A stretch of 64,000 bases of DNA, taken from Nocardia nova. Its GTDB lineage: Bacteria; Actinomycetota; Actinomycetes; Mycobacteriales; Mycobacteriaceae. Below are positions 58,164 to 64,000 of this stretch, piece by piece. Every line of letters starts with the position of its first letter. The first letter of the stretch is position 1. Location of the stretch: positions 1 to 64,000 of the forward strand of contig NZ_PSZE01000013.1 in the NCBI RefSeq assembly GCF_002933465.1, in the 5' to 3' direction. Made by a program: the position numbers and the translations under genes. A model generated the notes under the pieces. The model was not told the DNA's origin and did no database searches. It saw nothing but the letters and a program-made list of their open reading frames with translations.

Positions 58164-59069
58164 GTGAAACCGCCCCCTGAGCACGCACATGCCGTGATGC
58201 ACTGCAACCTCAACACCGTGGAGCAGGCGCGCGCCGAGGCCTATTACACGACCCTGTTCGAGGTCGTACCCCGGATGCGATCAACCGGCAAGGGTGTGGA
58301 CGCCACATGCATGGGGATGCCTTCGAGCATCGACAGCGAGACGGTTTTTCTCTACGACCAGCGCGGCCCGCGCGCGGCCGCCGCACTCGAACTCGTCGAG
58401 TGGCAGGCGCCCGCGACTGCCGCGCTGCGACTGAGTCCGGGGACTCCGGGCTTGGCGGCCATCGGATACCGCGTGCCGTCGCTGTCCCGGACTCGCCAGC
58501 GCCTTGCCGAAGCCGGTCACGATCCGGTGGAGGTCGCCGGCGGCAGCCTGGTCCGTGGAGCACACAGGCCCGCGGTGCGAGTGCAGGACCCCGACGGCGT
58601 TGTCGTCGAACTCGTCGAGATCGAAAGTGCACCCTCGGACCCGCAGACCGCACTCATTTCCCATGAGCGGCTCAGTTGTTCGGATCTGTCCGCGAGCCTG
58701 CGGTGGTACTCGCGGATCGGCTTCGCCGAGCGCGCCCGGGGCGAGGACTGGGTATCGCTGATCCTGCCCGAGGACCCGACGTTCTCGCTGGAACTCGAAC
58801 AGGCGCCGCCGTCGGCCGTGGCACCGCAGCGCGCCGCGAATACGCAGGGCCTCTACCGGATGGCACTCGCGGTCGACGATGTCCGCGCCGCGCACGCGGC
58901 ACTGGCTGCGGCCGACCACCCCGGCCTGCAGCAGCCGACGTTCATCCCGATGCCCGACGTTCCGACCGGCGGTTTCACCGTCCTGTTCCTGGCAGACCCC
59001 GACGGTGTGGTCGTCGAACTCGTGGACCGCCCGCGCACCGAGGTGCGCAGGCCCTCCGAACCTCGCTGA
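58164..59069 (+). CDS. Two-domain VOC (glyoxalase/extradiol dioxygenase-fold) protein
   Basis: 301 aa from a GTG at 58164; GTG 58113 and ATG 58197 are alternatives. Two vicinal-oxygen-chelate modules: module 1 starts HAVMHCNLNTVEQARAEAYY and ends VQDPDGVVVELVEIE; module 2 starts ISHERLSCSDLSASLRWYSR and ends LADPDGVVVELVDRP. The first His and last Glu of each module are the usual metal ligands. The fold serves type I extradiol dioxygenases, glyoxalases and epimerases; the exact reaction is open. First gene of an operon with the second amidohydrolase copy. Confidence 0.82.
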   Translation: MKPPPEHAHAVMHCNLNTVEQARAEAYYTTLFEVVPRMRSTGKGVDATCMGMPSSIDSETVFLYDQRGPRAAAALELVEWQAPATAALRLSPGTPGLAAIGYRVPSLSRTRQRLAEAGHDPVEVAGGSLVRGAHRPAVRVQDPDGVVVELVEIESAPSDPQTALISHERLSCSDLSASLRWYSRIGFAERARGEDWVSLILPEDPTFSLELEQAPPSAVAPQRAANTQGLYRMALAVDDVRAAHAALAAADHPGLQQPTFIPMPDVPTGGFTVLFLADPDGVVVELVDRPRTEVRRPSEPR

Positions 59070-59130
59070 AGTCCTCGACAGTGCCGCCGGCAACAAACGA
59101 CACCGACACATTTCGACAAGGGAGATGACA

Positions 59131-60348
59131 ATGGGGCAATTCACCGATGCGCCGATCTTCGACGCCGACCAGCACATGTACGAAACGCCGGACGCCTTGA
59201 CCAGGTATCTGCCGGAACGATTCCAGAAAGCGGTCCAGTTCGTCCAGATCGGGCACCGGACCCGAATATCGATCCTGAACAAGATCACCGAGTTCATCCC
59301 CAATCCGACTTTCGACCGGGTCGCGGCGCCGGGTGCGCACGAGAAGTTCTATTCGGGCCAGAATTCCGAGGGACTCTCGCTGCGAGAGCTGACCGGTGAG
59401 CCCATGAACTCCATTCCGGCATTCCGCGATCCCGCGGCCCGGATCACGATGTTGGACGAACAAGGCGTGGACGAGGCGCTCGTCTACCCGACATTGGCCA
59501 ATCTTGTCGAGCACTCCGCGGCCGAAGATCCGGAACTGGTGATTGCGATCATCCACGCCCTTAATCGGTGGATGCTCGAGACATGGGGCTTCACCCATGA
59601 GAACCGCCTGTTCATGACCCCGGTCATTTCCTGCGCCCTGGTCGACGATGCGCGCCGGGAATTGGAGTACGTCGTGGCGAACGGCGCCAAGGCGATCTTG
59701 ATCAAACCGGCCCCGGTCAAGGGCTACCGCGGCTGGCGCTCGCCCGCGCTGCCGGAATTCGATCCCTTCTGGAATGACGTGCAGGACGCCGGAATACCGG
59801 TGGCCCTGCACGCCAGTCAGCCGCCTCTCGACGACTACATCACCAAATGGGAGCCGAGCGACACCAACAATTTCTTCGAGCTGAGCGCCTTCCGCTGGCT
59901 GGTGCTCGGGCATCGCGAAATCTCGGACATGCTGGCCAGTCTCATTCTGCACGGGACCCTGACCCGTTTCCCCAGGCTCCGCGTCGCCAGCATCGAGAAC
60001 GGGAGCGCCTGGATCAAAACCCTGTTCGACGACTTCGAGGGCACCTACGCCAAGATGCCGCAGGCCTTCGACGAACATCCACTCGAAGTCTTCCGGCGCA
60101 ATGTCTGGGTCAGCCCGTTCTGGGAGGGTTCGGTCGAGGACGTCGTGAACACCGTCGGCTGGGACCGGGTACTTTTCGGTTCGGACTATCCCCACCCGGA
60201 GGGACTGGCCGAACCCAAGCGGTACTACCAGTACGCCGAAGGTATGGACGAGCGTCGCACCCGGGACTTCATGGGCGACAATGCGCGGCGATTCATGGGC
60301 CTCCCGGTCCGGAACCCGAACGCCGAGGACGCGCCGGCTTCGGTCTGA
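59131..60348 (+). CDS. Amidohydrolase family 2 protein (ACMSD-like TIM barrel), copy 2
   Basis: 405 aa. Same motifs as the copy at 24660-25874: APIFDADQHMYETPDALTRY, VALHASQPPLDDYITKW, NVWVSPFWEGSVEDVVNTVG and the C-terminal Asp in LFGSDYPHPEGLAEP; the two appear identical over most of their length, with clustered differences. GGGAG is 6 bases before the ATG at 59131. Its partner here is a VOC protein, whereas copy 1 is followed by a thioesterase. A possible decarboxylase or C-C hydrolase of a ring-cleavage product. Confidence 0.88.
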   Translation: MGQFTDAPIFDADQHMYETPDALTRYLPERFQKAVQFVQIGHRTRISILNKITEFIPNPTFDRVAAPGAHEKFYSGQNSEGLSLRELTGEPMNSIPAFRDPAARITMLDEQGVDEALVYPTLANLVEHSAAEDPELVIAIIHALNRWMLETWGFTHENRLFMTPVISCALVDDARRELEYVVANGAKAILIKPAPVKGYRGWRSPALPEFDPFWNDVQDAGIPVALHASQPPLDDYITKWEPSDTNNFFELSAFRWLVLGHREISDMLASLILHGTLTRFPRLRVASIENGSAWIKTLFDDFEGTYAKMPQAFDEHPLEVFRRNVWVSPFWEGSVEDVVNTVGWDRVLFGSDYPHPEGLAEPKRYYQYAEGMDERRTRDFMGDNARRFMGLPVRNPNAEDAPASV

Positions 60349-60383
60349 GGTCCCGAGGTCCGGGCTCCGGCGTTCCGCAGCAG

Positions 60384-60422
60384 GAAGGGCGCCGGCTCGC
60401 GGTATGCGATCCGGCGCCCTTC
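60384..60422. terminator. Bidirectional hairpin terminator
   Basis: Perfect 12-bp stem GAAGGGCGCCGG (60384-60395) with its complement (60411-60422) and a 15-base loop, between the amidohydrolase and the converging MaoC gene. Confidence 0.75.
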
Positions 60423-60436
60423 GCTCGGCTCACTGA

Positions 60437-60892
60437 TCAGAAGTAGTAGCGGGCAACAAGTTCCGCGACACAGCCCGGCTTGTCACCGCCTTCGATCTCG
60501 ACAGCCGTCCGGGTGACGAGCTGCACACCGTCCGCACCGACGCGCTCGGCCCCGATCAGAGTGCTGCGGGCCCGGATCCGGTCGCCACCCCGGACCGGCG
60601 CCGGGAAACGAACCATGTTCAGCCCGTAGTTGACCCCCATGCGTATACCTTCGATCCGGCGCAACTGGTTCAGGAAATACGGCACCAGCGAGACCGTGAG
60701 GAACCCGTGGGCCAGCGTCGCGCCGAACGGCCCCTGGGCCGCACGCTCCGGATCGACATGAATCCACTGATGGTCCTCGGTGTCATCGGCGAAGCCATCG
60801 ATTCGCTTCTGCTCCATCACGAACCACTCCGTGGGCCCCAATTCCCGGCCCACCGCGGCCTCGAGGTCCGCGATACCGCGGTAGATCTCCAT
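60437..60892 (-). CDS. MaoC-like (R)-enoyl-CoA hydratase
   Basis: 151 aa single hot-dog protein. Hydratase-2-type motif GFADDTEDHQWIHVDPERA with Asp40 and His45 as the catalytic dyad, then GPFGATLAHGFLTVSLVPYF. Closer to the NodN/acyl dehydratase group than to the heteromeric MaoC pair at 2029-2918. Hydrates an enoyl-CoA. GGAAGG supports the ATG at 60892. Divergent from the NAD-binding protein operon across an AT-rich region containing CATATA-GA-TATATG (61019-61032). Confidence 0.87.
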   Translation of the reverse strand: MEIYRGIADLEAAVGRELGPTEWFVMEQKRIDGFADDTEDHQWIHVDPERAAQGPFGATLAHGFLTVSLVPYFLNQLRRIEGIRMGVNYGLNMVRFPAPVRGGDRIRARSTLIGAERVGADGVQLVTRTAVEIEGGDKPGCVAELVARYYF

Positions 60893-61018
60893 AATTCACC
60901 TTCCGACTGGATACCCGGTGTCGAAACGCACTTCGGGATTCTCCCGAAGATAACGCCGTCGGGTTAATCAGTCAAATAATTGAACTAAGTGGCGATAACC
61001 ATCACTAGCGCGGGCAAC

Positions 61019-61032
61019 CATATAGATATATG
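61019..61032. promoter_or_regulatory. Inverted repeat CATATA-GA-TATATG
   Basis: Perfect 6-2-6 repeat 39 bases before the NAD-binding protein start. The surrounding 60963-61050 is markedly AT-rich and includes a second, imperfect repeat around AGTCAAATAATTGAACT (60970-60986). Confidence 0.45.
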
Positions 61033-61070
61033 ATTCTACTAAATAAAGGATTCTCAGGAGAAGGTGGCGT

Positions 61071-61751
61071 ATGCGGGTTCTGGTGATCGGCGCGACGGGC
61101 GACGTCGGGAGGGGTGTCGTCGCATCCTGCCTGAAGCGCGGGTGGACGACCGTCGCGGCCGGGCGGACGGAGTCGACGCTGGCCGACCTAGCCCTACAGC
61201 ACAACGACCCCCTGCTCTCCGTCGTCACCGGGAGTCTGGACAGCGAAGCGGCTGCCGCCGAACTCGCGGACGCGGCCGACCTCGCCACCGTCGGCGCCGT
61301 CGTGGTCACCGTCAGCGGGCCGTGGCGGCCGACACCCGTCGCCGAATGCGGCTGGGACACCGTCAGCGAGGTATTCGACAAGCTCCTGCGTCCGCATGTC
61401 AATGCCGCACGGGTGCTGGTGCCGCGGCTGTCGCCGGGGGCAACCTATCTCGCGATCGGTGGCGGCATGGCCGACGCCGTCTTCCCCGGGATGGCCCCGG
61501 TCTCGATGGCCCAGGCGGCCCAGCGCAACCTCGTGCGCGCCTGGTCCAAGGAAAACCGCGACTCCGGAGTGAACATCCGGGAACTCCTGATCGCCGCCAT
61601 GGTCAACGGCCGCAGCACCCGCACGGCGGCCGGCCCGGACTGGCTGACCGATATCGAGATCGGTGAGCGCGTCACGGAGCTGTTGGCCGCCCCGGATTCG
61701 AATCCCGGTCCGGTACTGACCTTCTCGGTCAAGGACCGCGCCGGCGCCTGA
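61071..61751 (+). CDS. Short NAD(P)-binding Rossmann protein (atypical SDR)
   Basis: 226 aa. N-terminal dinucleotide fold MRVLVIGATGDVGRGVVASC, with VTVSGPWRPTPVAECGWDTV in the middle. At the place of the SDR Tyr-x3-Lys motif it reads VSMAQAAQRNLVRAW, so the classical catalytic Tyr and Lys are missing; there is no obvious replacement. It could be a reductase with a different catalytic set, or a cofactor-binding regulator. AGGAGAAGG stands before the ATG at 61071. Cotranscribed with the enoyl-CoA hydratase (gap 49 bases). Confidence 0.75.
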   Translation: MRVLVIGATGDVGRGVVASCLKRGWTTVAAGRTESTLADLALQHNDPLLSVVTGSLDSEAAAAELADAADLATVGAVVVTVSGPWRPTPVAECGWDTVSEVFDKLLRPHVNAARVLVPRLSPGATYLAIGGGMADAVFPGMAPVSMAQAAQRNLVRAWSKENRDSGVNIRELLIAAMVNGRSTRTAAGPDWLTDIEIGERVTELLAAPDSNPGPVLTFSVKDRAGA

Positions 61752-61800
61752 CGCCCGGCACCCGCCGATCACACACCCATCCGAACACCTGGGAGTTTCA

Positions 61801-62586
61801 ATGAGCTCGACTTTCGAACCCGAACTGCTGATCGAGGCGCGCGGCGCCGTGCGTATCGTGACCCTCAACCGGCCGGAGGCCCTGAACGCGGCGAACGAGG
61901 AACTGCACGACGCCGTCGTCGGGGTCTGGCGCCACATCGCGGCCGATCCGGAGGCACGCGCGGTGGTCTTGACCGGGGCCGGGCGGGCGTTCAGCGCGGG
62001 TGGCGATTTCAACCATCTGCGCGCCGTGCGGCTGGACCGTGACAAACGGCGTTCGGAGATCGACGGGGCACGGGCCCTGGTCACCGAAATGGTCGACTTC
62101 CCACTGCCGATCGTGGCCGCGGTCAACGGGCCGGCGGTCGGACTCGGCTGCAATCTCGCGGTGCTCAGCGATGTCGTCCTGATCGCCGAGAGCGCCTATA
62201 TGGCGGACCCGCACGTGGGCGTCGGACTCACCGCGGCCGATGGCGGCGCACCCACCTGGCCGCTGCTGATGGGTCTGTTGCGCGCCAAGGAGTACCTGTT
62301 CACCAGCGAGCGCATTCCCGCTCAGCAGGCCGTCGCGCTCGGTCTGGCCAACCGCGTGGTGCCCGACGCCGAACTGCTGGAGCAAGCGGTCACCTTGGCA
62401 ACCAAGTTCGCCGCCCAGCCGCCACAGGCCATCCAGTCCACCAAGCGAGTGCTGAACCTGCATGTCAAGCGGGCGATCACGGGAATACTCGAGTACGCGC
62501 TCGCGGAGGAATTCCAGTCCTTCGACACGCCCGAACATCAGGCGATCGTCGACAACTTCCTGAGCAAGAGCGATGCCAAAGCCTGA
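61801..62586 (+). CDS. Enoyl-CoA hydratase/isomerase (crotonase family)
   Basis: 261 aa, standard length. Motifs: AVRIVTLNRPEALNAANEEL, GAGRAFSAGGDFNHLRAVRL, VAAVNGPAVGLGCNLAVLSD, ADPHVGVGLTAADGGAPTWP, AKEYLFTSERIPAQQAVALG. At the two usual Glu positions the sequence has Asp-rich or Ala-Asp substitutions (TAADGGAP), as in isomerase-like members, so hydratase and isomerase are both possible. Followed by the strongest terminator in the window. Confidence 0.88.
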   Translation: MSSTFEPELLIEARGAVRIVTLNRPEALNAANEELHDAVVGVWRHIAADPEARAVVLTGAGRAFSAGGDFNHLRAVRLDRDKRRSEIDGARALVTEMVDFPLPIVAAVNGPAVGLGCNLAVLSDVVLIAESAYMADPHVGVGLTAADGGAPTWPLLMGLLRAKEYLFTSERIPAQQAVALGLANRVVPDAELLEQAVTLATKFAAQPPQAIQSTKRVLNLHVKRAITGILEYALAEEFQSFDTPEHQAIVDNFLSKSDAKA

Positions 62587-62609
62587 GCGGCCACACAGCA
62601 CGAACGAAT

Positions 62610-62647
62610 AATCGCGGGCACCGACCCTATGGTCGGTGCCCGCGATT
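62610..62647. terminator. Strong bidirectional hairpin terminator
   Basis: Perfect 17-bp stem (left arm AATCGCGGGCACCGACC at 62610-62626, right arm 62631-62647) with a 4-base loop CTAT, extended by outer GCACGA/TCGTGC arms. Between the convergent enoyl-CoA hydratase and acyl-CoA dehydrogenase genes. Confidence 0.9.
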
Positions 62648-62671
62648 GTCGTGCTCGAGGCCGGTGCGGAA

Positions 62672-63814
62672 TCAGAACCCCATCGACCGCCCGATGAGGT
62701 CCTTCATGATTTCGGTCGTTCCGCCGTAGAGTCGCTGCACCCGGGAGTCGCGCCAGAGCCGGGCGATCTCGTATTCGTTGATGTAGCCGTAGCCGCCGTG
62801 CAACTGCATGCAGCGGTCCAGGATCTCCCACTGCACCTCGGAGGTCCACCACTTGAGCCCGGCGGCCTCCTCGGCGGTGAGTTCACCGGCGTTCGCCGCC
62901 ACGACGCACTGGTCCAGATAGGTCTGCGCCACCTCGAGCTTGGTCTTCATCTCGGCCAGGAAGTGCCGGTTGACCTGGAACTTGCCGATCGCGGTCCCGA
63001 ACGCCGTGCGATCGGCGGCGTACGCGAGAGTCAGGTCCAGGGCGCGCCGAGCCATCGGCACAGCGTAGGTGGCGATACCGAGTCGCTCATAGGGGAGGTT
63101 GGCGACCAGGTGGTAGAAGCCGCGGTTCTCCTCGCCCACCAGGTTCTCGACCGGCACGCGCACATCATCGAAGAACAGTTCGGCGCTGTCGGTCGCCCGC
63201 TGGCCGATCTTGTCGAGCTTGCGGCCCCTGGTGAAGCCGGGCGTATCCGATTCCACGACGATCAGGCTGATACCGCGACGCCCCGCGGCCGGATCGGTCT
63301 TGGCGGCCACAAGCACCAGATCGGCCAGAATCCCGTTGCTGATGAACGTCTTCTGGCCGTTGATGACGTAGTGGTCGCCCTCGCGGCGGGCGGTGGTCTT
63401 GATGCCGGCGAGGTCGGAGCCCGCCGCCGGTTCGGACATTCCGATGGCCGTGATCGTCTCGCCTCGGACATATCCCGGCAGCCAGCGTTTCTTCTGCTCA
63501 TCGGTGGTCAGGCCGATGAGGTAGGAGGCCATGATGTCGTTCTGGATGCCCAGACCGATCCCGGTGGAGCCGGTCGCGAACATCTCCTCACTGACGATCT
63601 GATTGAAGCGGAAGTCGCGCAGCCCGAGGCCACCGAACTCCTCGGGGGCCTCCCAGCCGATCAGTCCGAGCTCGCCGGCCCGCTTCCAGGCCTGCCTGCC
63701 GACCTTCCCTTCGGCCTCCCACTCCTCCACATGCGGAGCGCACTCCGTTTCGAAGAAGGCTTTCGCGGTTGCTCGGAACTGCTCGTGCTCCGGCTCGAAG
63801 ATGCTACGACGCAT
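62672..63814 (-). CDS. Acyl-CoA dehydrogenase (conventional homotetramer type)
   Basis: 380 aa, complete single-chain enzyme. N-terminal EPEHEQFRATAKAFFETECA, flavin motif ITAIGMSEPAAGSDLAGIKT, NGQKTFISNGILADLVLVAA, the Glu in VANLPYERLGIATYAV at the place of the catalytic base of long-chain and isovaleryl-type dehydrogenases, and YGGTTEIMKDLIGRSMGF at the end. Desaturates an acyl-CoA to the 2-enoyl-CoA. GGAGG supports the ATG at 63814. Its promoter contains TATAGTTAA on the minus strand (near 63845), as before the SDR operon at 54945. Confidence 0.9.
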   Translation of the reverse strand: MRRSIFEPEHEQFRATAKAFFETECAPHVEEWEAEGKVGRQAWKRAGELGLIGWEAPEEFGGLGLRDFRFNQIVSEEMFATGSTGIGLGIQNDIMASYLIGLTTDEQKKRWLPGYVRGETITAIGMSEPAAGSDLAGIKTTARREGDHYVINGQKTFISNGILADLVLVAAKTDPAAGRRGISLIVVESDTPGFTRGRKLDKIGQRATDSAELFFDDVRVPVENLVGEENRGFYHLVANLPYERLGIATYAVPMARRALDLTLAYAADRTAFGTAIGKFQVNRHFLAEMKTKLEVAQTYLDQCVVAANAGELTAEEAAGLKWWTSEVQWEILDRCMQLHGGYGYINEYEIARLWRDSRVQRLYGGTTEIMKDLIGRSMGF

Positions 63815-63939
63815 CGCCTGTATCCTCCATCTTGCAGGTAAATTAACTATATAATAGAGCTATTTTGTTCCGATGTGGTGCCGATCGCCGCGCACCGCCG
63901 CCGCTTCGGCATGAACTCCCACGATCGCGCCGCGCGGTG

Positions 63940-64000
63940 TCAGCGCCCGCGAACCAAGCGCACCGGCCGGTATTCCACCACGACCGTGCCATCCCGTTTG
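63940..64000 (-). CDS. C-terminal end of a gene cut by the right edge (MaoC-like guess)
   Basis: Only the last 19 codons are visible on the minus strand: KRDGTVVVEYRPVRLVRGR and a stop. A short beta-strand ending of this type (x-x-DGxVVxEY-x-R) is seen in MaoC-family acyl dehydratases, which would fit the cluster, but 19 residues are too few for a firm call. The gene runs toward the acyl-CoA dehydrogenase and may be cotranscribed with it. Confidence 0.35.
   Translation of the reverse strand, partial: KRDGTVVVEYRPVRLVRGR

Noticed and set aside
1..64000. CRISPR arrays, insertion sequences, tRNA or rRNA genes, phage genes, riboswitches
   Set aside because: None seen on either strand: no spaced direct-repeat array, no transposase-like protein, no recognisable tRNA arms or rRNA segments.

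Overview
The window is high-GC DNA with GTG and TTG starts, many 4-base ATGA/GTGA overlaps between genes, F420-type and mycofactocin-type oxidoreductases, tandem TetR proteins and a very large set of CoA-linked beta-oxidation genes. This points to an actinomycete of the Mycobacteriales; a Nocardia- or Rhodococcus-like genome is the best guess, from gene content only. I see no rRNA, tRNA, CRISPR array, insertion sequence, phage gene or replication origin. Almost everything is one catabolic supercluster for a hydrophobic, probably alicyclic or alpha-methyl-branched carboxylic substrate (steroid- or terpenoid-like).

Layout. 1-9613: an F420-type oxidoreductase (cut by the left edge), an operon of phosphotransferase, two MaoC hydratase subunits and a tandem TetR regulator, then a CoA transferase, and a divergent operon of acyl-CoA ligase, small unknown protein, alpha-methylacyl-CoA racemase and enoyl-CoA hydratase. 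9713-17175 (minus): DUF35 protein, Ltp2-like thiolase-fold protein, aldehyde dehydrogenase, CoA transferase, mycofactocin-type SDR, MhpB-like extradiol dioxygenase and two NTF2-fold proteins. 17842-20192: a DUF35 fusion protein plus a true SCPx-type thiolase. 20261-31396: two FCD-type GntR regulators, two TetR regulators, enoyl-CoA hydratases (one frameshifted), a thioesterase, an amidohydrolase, an SDR and a flavin monooxygenase. 31487-35054: secreted alpha/beta hydrolase, acyl-CoA ligase, F420-type oxidoreductase.

35121-41246 (minus): Rieske oxygenase, ferredoxin, KstD-like flavoprotein, E1-alpha and E1-beta of a 2-oxo acid dehydrogenase, a stand-alone lipoyl domain and an EthD-like protein. 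41358-51600: TetR, thioesterase, two ligases, an oddly ordered CoA transferase with a family 3 amidohydrolase, a rearrangement scar carrying two gene remnants, and a third thiolase-like/DUF35 pair. 51925-63814: two pairs of heteromeric-type acyl-CoA dehydrogenases, SDRs, a two-domain VOC protein, a second copy of the amidohydrolase, a MaoC hydratase, an enoyl-CoA hydratase and one conventional acyl-CoA dehydrogenase. The right edge cuts one more gene.

How the parts fit (inference). Ligases and CoA transferases make the CoA thioesters, and the racemase fixes alpha-methyl stereochemistry. Paired acyl-CoA dehydrogenases, MaoC or crotonase hydratases, SDRs and thiolases shorten the chain, and a DUF35/thiolase-fold pair may cleave it by an aldolase route. 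Rieske, flavin and extradiol enzymes deal with rings. A recurring inverted repeat, TTGACG-N4-CGTCAA, stands upstream of most of the separate operons from 17 to 58 kb and suggests one shared regulon. A second set (TGAC-N7-GTCA) flanks the tandem TetR gene.
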